Position numbers and translations under genes: made by a program. Below, in pieces: positions 8,516-16,781 of a stretch of 64,000 bases of DNA (position 1 is the stretch's first letter; the number at the start of each line of letters is the position of its first letter). The stretch is taken from contig WBZZ01006011.1 in the NCBI GenBank assembly GCA_019918135.1, positions 123,695 to 187,694 on the forward strand, given 5' to 3'. The notes beneath the pieces were generated by a model that had not been told where the DNA came from, did no database searches, and worked only from the letters and a program-made list of their open reading frames with translations. The DNA comes from Paulinella micropora (taxonomy: Eukaryota > Cercozoa > Imbricatea > Euglyphida > Paulinellidae).

Positions 8516-10261
8516 TTAGTTGCTGTCCGGGCCGGGGCCGGGGGGGCTTAAGGCGCCGGCCGGAAGCCGGGCCAGCTCGGCTTGCGCGTCTTGGCAGCCG
8601 TGGTCGGCGGCCCGTCTCCACCACTCCTCTGCCTTGGCCAGGTCTCTGGCCACGCCCGTCCCCCGTGCATAGCACCAAGCCAGATTAAGCTGGGCGGCGG
8701 GGAGTTCCTGCTCGGCTGCTAGCTGGTAGTATGCCACGGCGCGGGCGTGGTCCTTGGCTATGCCCCGCCCCGCGAGATAGCAGGCCCCGAGCTCGCGCTG
8801 CGCCTTGGCACAGCCTAGATCCGCCGCGCGCTGGTAGCAGCGGACCGCCGCCGCGTCGTCCCGCGCTGTACCCAGCTTTTGCTGGTAGCATTTGCCTAAC
8901 AAGAAGAGCGCTTCCGGGTGGGGGCTATCACTCCCCGCGGCTTGTTGGTAGTAGCGAAAGGCCAGCTCGGGGTCCTTGCGCACGACTGGCGCCACCCCCT
9001 TGGCGTAGTACTTGCCTAGTTCGACACAGGCCTGCTGGTTGCCCTGGTCTGCACCCCGCCTGTAGTAGTAGATAGCAGTGAGCAGGTCCTGGGGAATGCC
9101 GATTCCCTCAGCGCAGCAACGGGCCAGCCCCAGGCATGCTGCGGTCTGGCCGTGCCGGAACGCGCGTTCGTAGTAAGACCAGGCCAAAGAAGCTGCAGAA
9201 TGCTCTACCCCCCTGTCTGCAAAGTAACGCTCAGCGAGCGCCAACTCAGCTTCCGCGTGTTCTTGCCCGGCGGCCGCCTTTAGGCATTGCAAGGCCTTTG
9301 CCTCGTCTCGCTCCGTGCCCTCTCCGCTCTGCAGGTGTTGTGCTAGCTGGTACAGGGCAGCCGGGTGCTTTTGCTCGGCGGCCCGGGCAGCCCAGCGGCA
9401 GGCCAGCACCGGGTCGCTGGGGCGGTACCAACGAGCTAGCTCAAGCTGCGCGGCGACCAGGCCTTGCTCGGCCGCGCGGGTGTACCACTTGAGGGCCGAC
9501 GAGTGCTGCTCGACCCGCTTGGCACACCGCAGCCCCAGTTCATATTGAGCCTCGGGGCGACCACGCGCAGCATCCCGCCGGACTTGCTTGTCTGTCCGCG
9601 CACACAAACCTTGGATGTACTTGCGGTGCCTGCGTTGGGCCTCTTTAGCTGCCTTCTTAGCCCGGTGGGCACGCACTTCCAGCACATGGGCTTCCAGTCC
9701 GTCCAGCCCCAGCCCGAGCTGGACTAACACGTCACAGACCGCGCCGGAGCGGACGAGGTTCGGTAGGCCCGTAGGCGAGTTCTGTAGGTCAGCGGCCGCG
9801 AACAGCTCCCGTGGCACGAAATCAGCGCACAACCCAGCTATCGCCGGAATCACGTCTTGTTGCGCGACACTCCACGAGCACCAATCCTTGCCACCCAAGA
9901 GTGCCCAGAAGGTGCGTGTGCGCACTTTGTCTGCCTCAGAGATAACCCCGAGATGCCAACACTTGGGCTCTAGACAGTCTTGTCGTATGAGACGGCACAC
10001 GCGTAATAGGGGCAGGGCTGTCCTGTAGTAACGAGCCCGGGCGGCGGTCTCTGGCGGGGGGGCTCCCCCGAGCAGAAAACTCAGGATCAGACCCCACATT
10101 GCGCGGTCTAGTACCTGCGGGAGTGGACGGGGGGGGCTTGATAACCTGCCTGCGCAAAGAGCCCACTTGAGCTGCCAGCCTATCACGTGGCAGCGCGGCG
10201 AGCCCGCGCGTACGGAGGCCCAGACTAGCCTCGAGCTGCTTGCACTCTTCCAGTAGCTCAT
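8516..10261 (-). CDS. F-box-like plus Sel1-repeat protein
   Basis: A 581-codon ORF. Residues about 45-110 (VLDRAMWGLILSFLLGG, then LPLLRVCRLIRQDCL) resemble a degenerate F-box, and residues 230-570 hold about nine Sel1-like repeats (AAEQGLVAAQLELARWY, GNQQACVELGKYYAKGV, CAKAQRELGACYLAGRG). This combination would join a Skp1-binding adaptor to a scaffold, as in ubiquitin-ligase substrate receptors (inference). The first 40 or so residues are out of frame with the probable true N-terminus at 10130-10283, the change lying in a C run. It converges with the LRR gene at 6911-8388. Confidence 0.85.
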   Translation of the reverse strand: MSYWKSASSSRLVWASVRAGSPRCHVIGWQLKWALCAGRLSSPPRPLPQVLDRAMWGLILSFLLGGAPPPETAARARYYRTALPLLRVCRLIRQDCLEPKCWHLGVISEADKVRTRTFWALLGGKDWCSWSVAQQDVIPAIAGLCADFVPRELFAAADLQNSPTGLPNLVRSGAVCDVLVQLGLGLDGLEAHVLEVRAHRAKKAAKEAQRRHRKYIQGLCARTDKQVRRDAARGRPEAQYELGLRCAKRVEQHSSALKWYTRAAEQGLVAAQLELARWYRPSDPVLACRWAARAAEQKHPAALYQLAQHLQSGEGTERDEAKALQCLKAAAGQEHAEAELALAERYFADRGVEHSAASLAWSYYERAFRHGQTAACLGLARCCAEGIGIPQDLLTAIYYYRRGADQGNQQACVELGKYYAKGVAPVVRKDPELAFRYYQQAAGSDSPHPEALFLLGKCYQQKLGTARDDAAAVRCYQRAADLGCAKAQRELGACYLAGRGIAKDHARAVAYYQLAAEQELPAAQLNLAWCYARGTGVARDLAKAEEWWRRAADHGCQDAQAELARLPAGALSPPGPGPDSN

Positions 10262-10283
10262 GCTTGCGCTTGCGTCGCGGCAT
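10130..10283 (-). CDS. Probable N-terminus of the F-box/Sel1 locus
   Basis: From ATG 10283 the frame reads a basic helical N-terminus (MPRRKRKHELLEECKQLEA, then SLGLRTRGLAALPRDRLAAQ) that is better protein than the overlapping part of the 8516-10261 ORF. It probably forms the true start of that locus. The very basic opening could be a nuclear-localisation signal. Confidence 0.55.
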
Positions 10284-10289
10284 GAGGGT

Positions 10290-10657
10290 GCGGCCCCTCT
10301 CTCCCTTTCTAAATTATTTTTTGTTTTTTTGTGTAAGAATATAGTAAATTCGTGCGAGCTGAATCATGGCTTCTCGGGAGGCTGGCAACAAACCCGCCGG
10401 CGCGGGGTTAGTAGTAGGGGGGGGGGGGGGAAAGGGGGGGGGGGGAGGGGGGAGGGGGGCACCCCCCCCCTGCCTCGACGACAAACTCCGCGTAAGCCTT
10501 CTCCTCAGTACAAGAAATATTGAAAGAGTTAAGAATTGTTCCGGCTTAGCTTAGTTTGCAGTCTCAGACGAGCTGTCGTCCCCTTTATTTTAATTAAACA
10601 AAAAGACTTTGTAATTTCTTAGCACACTTTTGGCGAGGGTATGTGTTTGCGATAAGA
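10290..10657. other. Intergenic spacer with G runs and TTAATTAA-type palindrome
   Basis: It holds long G runs (10410-10460), a C run, and at 10584-10598 an A/T palindrome centred on TTAATTA. Similar palindromes lie at 33475-33497, 34424-34443, 50358-50371 and 60814-60825, always between genes. No coding signal is seen. Confidence 0.45.
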
Positions 10658-12628
10658 TTAAGGGGCGCACTGTGCGTGCCTCTGCAGAGTCAGCACGAGC
10701 TCAGCCACCTGCGCGTCCGACATAGTCCCACAAGTGCCGCCGGTTCCCCCCCCGTAGCGGTAGTACATTTCGGTGACAATGAACCTGTACGTCCGGAAGG
10801 CCTGTGCCGAGCCGGAAGCGATGGCAGGCGCGAACGGCAGCGACTCGCCGGCGGGGCCCGTCCAGGCCAGGCCCGAGGCATTGTGTAGCATGGTCCAGTC
10901 CAGCCCTCCATTGTTGGAACCCAGAATAACCAGCGCGGACGGCGCGCGGGTTTGGCTAGGATTACTTGCTTGCAAATACGGCATGAGCGCGAGCGGACGA
11001 AGCACTGCCCTAGGGCTGGAGCTCAAAGTCCAGTACTCCCCACGCAGCCCGCCGGGCACGCCGGTGATGTTGCTAGTGAGCGGCGCAGACTGTGTTGCTG
11101 TAGAGGTACAGTTTTGGTTGTTGTCCCAGGCGCGGCTGGTTCCGTAGTTACCACCTGTGCTTTGCCAGCGAGATTGTGGCGAGCCGTCAAGGATATTGCT
11201 GACGGAAAGGGCGGTTATGTAGGTTGTAGAGGCGGTTACGGCCCAGCCCGAGCTCAACGGCGCGCTGGTGTTCAGGGCGGGGTAGTCCCGCTCTCCCGGC
11301 GGGCAGTCGCAGCGGAAGGATCCTGGCGTATTGACGCAGGTCTGGTCGGAGGCGCGGCACTGGTGGGTGCCGCCGGCACACTCGTCGTTGTCATGGCAGT
11401 GGGGGACGTCCCACTTCAGCTGGAGCTGCAGCTCTGCGACAGAGGCGGAGCCGGGGCACGCGCTGGCGGATGACTGGTTGGTGTAGTTGTTGTAAATGGC
11501 TTCGAACACGAAGCGGTACAGGGCCAGTGGCTGTGTCACGTAGACAGAGATGCTGCGGCACTGCCCCGGCTGCCAGACCCAGCCGTTTGCGGCAAACAAG
11601 CTGACCCAGCTGGTGCCGTTGTCAGCGGAGCCCAGCACGCTCAGTGCGGCGGGCGCCTGGTAGTAGTATTGGCTGAGGCCCGACGGCCCCTGCTGCATAC
11701 TCAAGAGGCCGGTGGCACACAGGTTCAGGCTGCGCAGCGCAGCGCCGCTGGGCGAGAGCGCGCGAAAGCTCAGGTACTCGCCGCGCACCTGGCCGTTAGC
11801 GGCTGGGTTTCCCCCGGTGACGTTGGAGGTGATCGTGGCGTTGGCCGTGGCCTGGCACAGGCAGCTTGTGCCGGCGCAGGCGCCCGAGTAGCGGTAGTCG
11901 GCGCTGGACCAGTAGGTGGCAGGGTCGAAGTCCCCGGCCCGCTGAGCGCCGGCCGGCCCGGCAGCAGCGGCGGCAGAAAAAGACGAGGCCAGCAGAAGCC
12001 ACCCCCTGGACGGCGCGGGCTCCGTGCGGTGGTAGACAAGCACGTAGGCGCCAGGTGGCATTTGTGTGTACCCCGCAGCGCAGACGCAGAGAAAGGAGCC
12101 GGGCGCGCTGAGGCAGGCTTCGCTGAAGGCGCAGGTGTGGGTGCCCCTGGCGCACTCGTCTATTTCCTGGCAGGAGACGGGCAGTTCGAGCGTTAGCTTT
12201 ATCTCGGGCAGATAAGCATAGTTTTTCAGCTGCGTAAGGCCAGGCATGAGAGTTACAATACAGCTGTCGTAATTCCCGTTTGGGCTGACGCAGTTGTTAG
12301 TGACTACTAGCCTAAATGTGTTAAAAGGAGTACTGTTAGTGATGGCAACAGTGCTCCAACCGTCGTGGCGCCAGACCCAGCCGTCCGGCGGGTGCAGGTT
12401 GGTCCAGCCGCCGGCTCCCGAGTGGTCCTGAGCGCCCAGCACCTGCAGTCGTGCGGGTTGCCTGCTGAGGGCGTAGACATCCATCGAGGTCAGTACGGCG
12501 CGCACACCCGCTAGGTTGGATAACTGCAGGTAATCGCCCGCCAGCTGCCACGGCTTGGGTCTCCCTGGACTTGGGAGGTGAGGGGTGCAGAGTTGGTGGG
12601 TTCGAAGAAGCAGTCGCTGGTGCCACAA
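10658..12628 (-). CDS. EGF/discoidin surface protein A, C-terminal segment
   Basis: A 656-codon ORF forming the C-terminal part of a very large surface protein. It has two calcium-binding EGF domains ([20 protein letters not shown] and [20 protein letters not shown], both with the D-x-D/N-E-C start) alternating with domains resembling F5/8 type C (discoidin): a W-S/T-S motif early, then [13 protein letters not shown], then YRFVFEA. NxT/S sites are frequent. Such proteins act outside the cell or on a particle surface, binding glycans or lipid. The coding signal continues upstream in other frames to 15607. Paralogue: 15837-19694. Confidence 0.8.
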   Translation of the reverse strand: MWHQRLLLRTHQLCTPHLPSPGRPKPWQLAGDYLQLSNLAGVRAVLTSMDVYALSRQPARLQVLGAQDHSGAGGWTNLHPPDGWVWRHDGWSTVAITNSTPFNTFRLVVTNNCVSPNGNYDSCIVTLMPGLTQLKNYAYLPEIKLTLELPVSCQEIDECARGTHTCAFSEACLSAPGSFLCVCAAGYTQMPPGAYVLVYHRTEPAPSRGWLLLASSFSAAAAAGPAGAQRAGDFDPATYWSSADYRYSGACAGTSCLCQATANATITSNVTGGNPAANGQVRGEYLSFRALSPSGAALRSLNLCATGLLSMQQGPSGLSQYYYQAPAALSVLGSADNGTSWVSLFAANGWVWQPGQCRSISVYVTQPLALYRFVFEAIYNNYTNQSSASACPGSASVAELQLQLKWDVPHCHDNDECAGGTHQCRASDQTCVNTPGSFRCDCPPGERDYPALNTSAPLSSGWAVTASTTYITALSVSNILDGSPQSRWQSTGGNYGTSRAWDNNQNCTSTATQSAPLTSNITGVPGGLRGEYWTLSSSPRAVLRPLALMPYLQASNPSQTRAPSALVILGSNNGGLDWTMLHNASGLAWTGPAGESLPFAPAIASGSAQAFRTYRFIVTEMYYRYGGGTGGTCGTMSDAQVAELVLTLQRHAQCAP

Positions 12629-13506
12629 CCGTCGGAGGGGCCCATGATGCCGTAGTTGCCGATCTGCGCCACCCAGGAGCTGTCGGTGGAAGAGTCCATG
12701 GCCTTGTAAAAAGCGTTATTGTCAGACCCTACAAAAGAGGCCGAGAGCTGCCAGCCGTCCTGCGCGGCCCCGGAGCCAAAGACGGGTGTCCAAGAAATGT
12801 TGGGCATGCTCTGATAGCCGCTGGGGCAGACGCACTGGAAGGAGCCCGGGGTGTTGGCGCAGGACTGTCCGCCCCGGCAGCTGTGCGCGCCAGAGGCGCA
12901 CTCGTCCAGGTCGGCGCAGTGCGGGGTAGACCAGTCAAACTCTGGCTGCAGCTCGACGACCGAGGCGTAGCCGAAGCCACAGCCCGTGCGGCCCGACAGG
13001 GAGTGGTTGGCGTAGACCGCTTCCACAATAAAGCGGTACCAGCCCAGGCCCGGCGGGCCCGGCGGTTCCAGCGTGAGCGTGCGGCACTCTGGCCCCCGCG
13101 CGCCCGCCTGCCAGCCCCAGCTCTGCCCCGGCTCGCCGGAGCGGTAGAGGCTGGTCCAGACCTCGCCGTCGGCGCTGCCCACTACCTGCAGCGAGGCCGG
13201 AGCCAAAGAATCCCCGGAAGCGCACAGCGTTAGCGAGCGCAGGGAGGCCAGGGTTGAGCCCTCCCCACGCGTGACCGTGAGGCTGAGGTATTCTCCGCGC
13301 ACAGGGGCTGCGAGGCCCGTGACAGGAGTGAGGGAGGCCGTTGGGCTAGGCAGACAGACGCAGCTTGTGCACGTGGGCCCCCCCTCGTAGCGCCCGGCCC
13401 CGCTCCACCAGGCAGTGCTCAGGTTGCGGTCCCACGCATTCAGAGCCTGTTGCGGCGGCGGCAGTCCGTCGCCGCCCAAGGAGAAAGAGGATGAAGCGGC
13501 TGCCAC
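12511..13506 (-). CDS. EGF/discoidin surface protein A, middle segment
   Basis: A 331-codon ORF in the next frame. It holds one F5/8-C-like domain ([34 protein letters not shown]), one EGF_CA domain ([20 protein letters not shown]) and the start of another discoidin-like domain. Domain order and spacing match the 16782-19694 paralogue exactly, which shows this is one part of the same locus. The last 25 residues overlap the next segment and are probably out of frame. Confidence 0.75.
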   Translation of the reverse strand: MAAASSSFSLGGDGLPPPQQALNAWDRNLSTAWWSGAGRYEGGPTCTSCVCLPSPTASLTPVTGLAAPVRGEYLSLTVTRGEGSTLASLRSLTLCASGDSLAPASLQVVGSADGEVWTSLYRSGEPGQSWGWQAGARGPECRTLTLEPPGPPGLGWYRFIVEAVYANHSLSGRTGCGFGYASVVELQPEFDWSTPHCADLDECASGAHSCRGGQSCANTPGSFQCVCPSGYQSMPNISWTPVFGSGAAQDGWQLSASFVGSDNNAFYKAMDSSTDSSWVAQIGNYGIMGPSDGCGTSDCFFEPTNSAPLTSQVQGDPSRGSWRAITCSYPT

Positions 13507-14524
13507 CCAGCCGCGGGGCCAGCCCGTCCCGAGCTGGGCGAAGCCCAGCGGGCACTGGCAGAGCCAGCCTCCGTCGGTGTTGACGCAGAGGTGATCGGGC
13601 GTGCGTCCCCAGCAGGCACTCGTCCAGTTCCACGCAGCCCAAGCGCCGCTCTCGCAGTGTGGGGTTGAAGCGTCCCAGCGCTAGGTGGTTGGAGCAACCA
13701 GACTGCGTATTGGGCGCAGGGAGCTCGTACGCAGCAGTGAACACAAAGCGCAGCTTGCTCCAGTAGCGGCCTCCCCACACGCCTCCTGCCGCGTCGGTGG
13801 GAGCAGTTAGCCGAACGCGATCATCCCCGCTGCTCCAGGCAGGCCAGCTTTGGTTGGCATAGATGCTAGTCCACGTGCCCCCATTATCCATGCTGCCGAC
13901 TACGTGCAGTGCGGCCAGCGAGTAGACCGCGGCCCCCTCCCAGAGCTGGAACGGTTGCACCGTCAGCCCCGCAAGCCCCGCACGCTTGGGCGTGGTTGAG
14001 GTAAGCTCCAGGAACTGCCCCCACAGGTACTGCAAAGGCCTGCCTTCATCTGAATACACGGGGCCCGTCTGGGGTAGTTCATTATCAACCCGGGCCTGCC
14101 GCACACAGCCGTCTGCGTAAGTCTGCACGCTGCTTTCCCACGCGGAGCTGCTGTCGGTGTCGAACGCCCCGAGGGCAGGACTCCTTTCGCTCGAGGCGGA
14201 CAGCGCCCACCCACGCTCGCTCAGTTGCTGCGCTCCCTCTTGGAGCGTGTATTCTACCACGGACAAAGGCCTGCCGGGGTCGCAGCTGGGGTCGGGAGAC
14301 TCCGACGGCGACGCCGACACCGAGGCAGATCTACTCAGCGACGGGGTAGCAGAGGCAGAACTACTCGGCGACGCCGACGACGAGGCAGAACTACTCGGCG
14401 ACGCCGACACCGAGGCAGACCTGGTCAGCGACGCTGACACCGAGGCAGACCTGGTCAGCGACACCGAGACCGAGGCGGATTCGGACCGCGACGCTGGCAC
14501 GGGGCCTAGTGTTGTTCTTAGCAC
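13346..14524 (-). CDS. EGF/discoidin surface protein A, Ser-rich stalk segment
   Basis: Residues 10-75 are a serine-rich stalk of repeated SASVSASPSSSAS-type units ending in SESPDPSCDPG, the same boundary phrase seen in the paralogue (SESPDPSCEPG). Then comes an F5/8-C-like domain (WESSVQTYADG, VVGSMDNGGTWTSIYANQSW, YWSKLRFVFTAAYE) leading into an EGF start (ELDECLLGTHA). The last 80 residues are out of frame with the protein. The stalk is probably heavily glycosylated and lifts the domains off the surface (inference). Confidence 0.75.
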   Translation of the reverse strand: MLRTTLGPVPASRSESASVSVSLTRSASVSASLTRSASVSASPSSSASSSASPSSSASATPSLSRSASVSASPSESPDPSCDPGRPLSVVEYTLQEGAQQLSERGWALSASSERSPALGAFDTDSSSAWESSVQTYADGCVRQARVDNELPQTGPVYSDEGRPLQYLWGQFLELTSTTPKRAGLAGLTVQPFQLWEGAAVYSLAALHVVGSMDNGGTWTSIYANQSWPAWSSGDDRVRLTAPTDAAGGVWGGRYWSKLRFVFTAAYELPAPNTQSGCSNHLALGRFNPTLRERRLGCVELDECLLGTHARSPLRQHRRRLALPVPAGLRPARDGLAPRLGGSRFILFLLGRRRTAAAATGSECVGPQPEHCLVERGRALRGGAHVHKLRLSA

Positions 14525-15344
14525 GTCCGTGCTCGTGCTCGTGCTCGTGCTCGTGGTTGCGGGGGGGGTTCTGAGTGCTAGTAGTCGTAGTAGTAGTGCT
14601 AGTCGTAGTACTCTTTTCCGCGTCGCCGCGAGTCAGAATTGGGCTTAAGTCCCCGGTGACAACACGGACACTCTTGGCAAACCCCTCCAACAATGCGTCA
14701 TCCCTCAGCGACCAGCTGCTCAGGTTGGCCTCCAAGGCATCCACGCCCGCAAATAGGTACCTGGCGTCGACTAGCCGCGACACGTCCCAGGTCAGCTCGC
14801 CTGTAATGCGCAGCCCCGATGCATTCAGAAAAGCCCCGCTAGCGTTACGCAGCGACGACGTGTTAAGCTGCCCCAGCCCCGGAATCGTCGTGGCCCCGCA
14901 ACCCGCAAAGGCCCCCGCCAGGCTCTCTACCCGCGACGTGTCCCAGCCGCTCACGTTGGGCCGCAGCCCTGGCGACCAGGCAAACATCTCCGTCAAGTCC
15001 CTCGCGTCGCGCACGCGCAGGCCCGCCATGTCCATCTCCAGTAAGTGTAGCCGCGAGAACGAGAGGCTCCAGTTCCGCACTTCCTGCGTGCCCTCCCACT
15101 CGGCCAGCGGGGGCATCGCTACCAGCCGCTCCGCCCCGTAGAATTGGTAGCCCCCCTCGAGAGCCGGCCGCATCTGCCCCCACTGCTCTACGCTCAGCAG
15201 GTAGGTCGCTTCGCCGTTCTCTCTGTGCCACGCGCGCGTCATGCGCCAGCCAGCACGGAGCCCTTGGCGCTCACTCGGTAGACGCCGCCCGTGCCGTACT
15301 GGTGGCGGCAGGCTCCCAGCGCGTCGCTGTGCGAGCAAAGCCAA
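14391..15344 (-). CDS. EGF/discoidin surface protein A, BspA-like segment
   Basis: The segment has BspA-like/DUF285-type repeats: RDLTEMFAWSPGLRPNVSGW, DTSRVESLAGAFAGC, DVSRLVDARYLFAG, SSWSLRDDALLEGFAKS, matching the family pattern of an MF pair followed by a W-D-S-V strand. It ends in a Thr/Ser linker and a (CGTGCT)n-coded stretch. The first 35 residues are probably out of frame. BspA-like repeats are LRR-type surface domains found in protist parasites and bacteria. It sits between the signal-peptide segment (15239-15607) and the stalk. Confidence 0.7.
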   Translation of the reverse strand: MALLAQRRAGSLPPPVRHGRRLPSERQGLRAGWRMTRAWHRENGEATYLLSVEQWGQMRPALEGGYQFYGAERLVAMPPLAEWEGTQEVRNWSLSFSRLHLLEMDMAGLRVRDARDLTEMFAWSPGLRPNVSGWDTSRVESLAGAFAGCGATTIPGLGQLNTSSLRNASGAFLNASGLRITGELTWDVSRLVDARYLFAGVDALEANLSSWSLRDDALLEGFAKSVRVVTGDLSPILTRGDAEKSTTTSTTTTTTSTQNPPRNHEHEHEHEHGRAKNNTRPRASVAVRIRLGLGVADQVCLGVSVADQVCLGVGVAE

Positions 15345-15607
15345 CGGCTGCCGTCCCCCCAGTCGACTTCGTACTCGCTCGGCGCGGATTGCTGGAGGCG
15401 CCGGCGTATGATATTATCCGCCGGAGGCTCGTGCCACGCTGGCATCACAAAGGACGCCCCGGATTCCGTAACGTTTATCGTCAGGACCATTTCTTTTGAG
15501 GGCACCACCCGAGCCCCCGGGGGCCAGTTACACCAAGGCGCCCTGAGCGCTCCGGCTAATCCCTGCAGCGCAGTGCTCACCAGACACCACCACAGCCAAG
15601 ATTGCAT
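15239..15607 (-). CDS. Surface protein A, signal peptide and N-terminal domain
   Basis: It starts at ATG 15607 with a signal peptide (SWLWWCLVSTALQGLAGA), followed by YEVDWGDGSRWLCSH and YGTGGVYRVSAKG, the WGDGS-type strand commonly found just before BspA-like repeats. This fits as the secreted N-terminus of the locus that continues to 10658. The promoter is probably in the AT-rich leader upstream (15610-15660). Confidence 0.7.
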   Translation of the reverse strand: MQSWLWWCLVSTALQGLAGALRAPWCNWPPGARVVPSKEMVLTINVTESGASFVMPAWHEPPADNIIRRRLQQSAPSEYEVDWGDGSRWLCSHSDALGACRHQYGTGGVYRVSAKGSVLAGA

Positions 15608-15657
15608 TTCTGCTTGTTTGGCTTCCTACTGCCTTTCTTGTCTTCCTTCCAAGTTTA

Positions 15658-15836
15658 TTAACAGATCTCCGAGGCAATCACGTTTGCAAATTCGAAGGGA
15701 GGAGGGGAGAGAAAGAGAGAAGGGGGGGGGGGGGGCGGAGGGAGGGAGGGGAGAAAAAAAATACAATTTTTATTTATTAAAAAAAAGAAAAGTCTTTTTT
15801 GTGGGAGGGGAAAGGGGGGGGGGGGAGGTTTTTCTC
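15658..15836. other. Spacer between the two surface-protein genes
   Basis: It contains two long G runs (15722-15735, 15812-15826) and an A/T stretch with TTTATTTATTAAA near 15768-15782, which on the minus strand is a plausible promoter for protein A and polyadenylation region for protein B. No coding signal. Confidence 0.4.
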
Positions 15837-16781
15837 TCAAGACGCACACTGTGCCGGCCGTTCCCAGGCCAGTGCGACCTCGGCCAGGATCGCGTTTGTA
15901 ATGGTGTTACAGCCGCTTTGCCCCTGTGCTAGGCGATAGTACATGCTAGGAATGATGAGCCTGTACTCCCGAAACGCGGCCGCGGCGCTCGGCGGCGGCA
16001 GGGTCACCGCCCGAGATTTGCCGGGCGAGCCGGGCCAAGTCCAGTTGGAGACATTGGCAAGCACGGTCCAGCTCAGGCCGGCGTCGTTAGAGCCCAGCAC
16101 TACGAGCGCAGCGGGAGCGCGCGTTTCGGCTGGATAAGCCGCCAGTCTTTCCGAGTTAAGGCTTAGCGAGCGGAGCACGGCACGCGGGCCGGCTGCCAGA
16201 GACAGGTACTCCCCCCGCACGCCCGTTGGCAGGCCCGTCACGTTGCTCGTCAGGGCGGCCGCCGCGGGGGCTGCGTTGCACGTGCAGTTGGAGCAGCTGC
16301 TCGGATCGGGGCCGTAGCGGCTGTCAGCGCTGGTCCACTTGCTCTCTAAGTTTCCATCAAAGGCGGCTGCCGCGGTGGTCCAGGGAGAGAATGTCGAGGA
16401 TGAGCCGCTGAGCGTCCACCCCCCGATCCCGGTGGAGTTGAGGGCCACGTAGTTCTGCAGGCCCGGCGGGCAGTCGCAGCGGAAGGAGCCAGGCGTGTTG
16501 ACGCAGACCTGGTCCGAGGCGCGGCAGTTGTGTGTGCCCTGGGCGCACTCGTCCACGTCTAAGCAATGAGACTGGTTGAATTGCAGCTCGAGCTGAAGCT
16601 CCGCCACAGAAGCAAAGGACGGGCAGCCGGCGCCGGGCGGGTTGGAGTAGTTGGTGTAGGTCGCCCCCACGACAAATCGGTAGAGGCGAGGGACAGAGCC
16701 GGCAGAGGAGGCCGCGGGGAGAGTGGGCGTGAGCGTGAGCGTGCGGCACTGACCGGGCTGCCACGCCCAGCCGCTTGCCTC
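15837..16781 (-). CDS. EGF/discoidin surface protein B, C-terminal segment
   Basis: Same frame as 16782-19694 and separated from it by a single TAG. It holds the end of a discoidin-like domain, an EGF_CA domain ([20 protein letters not shown]) and a last discoidin-like domain ending in ERPAQCAS, which matches the end of protein A (QRHAQCAP). The conceptual ORF with a start codon runs 15837-16670. Alignment with protein A shows the homology crosses the stop without a gap, so it could be a point change, a base error or read-through; TAG is a normal terminator elsewhere here. Confidence 0.75.
   Translation of the reverse strand, partial: EASGWAWQPGQCRTLTLTPTLPAASSAGSVPRLYRFVVGATYTNYSNPPGAGCPSFASVAELQLELQFNQSHCLDVDECAQGTHNCRASDQVCVNTPGSFRCDCPPGLQNYVALNSTGIGGWTLSGSSSTFSPWTTAAAAFDGNLESKWTSADSRYGPDPSSCSNCTCNAAPAAAALTSNVTGLPTGVRGEYLSLAAGPRAVLRSLSLNSERLAAYPAETRAPAALVVLGSNDAGLSWTVLANVSNWTWPGSPGKSRAVTLPPPSAAAAFREYRLIIPSMYYRLAQGQSGCNTITNAILAEVALAWERPAQCAS

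Noticed and set aside
11669-13233. Long plus-strand ORFs opposite the EGF/discoidin genes
   Set aside because: The minus strand carries clear EGF and discoidin motifs; the plus ORFs are GC-rich shadows with Ala/Gly/Arg bias.
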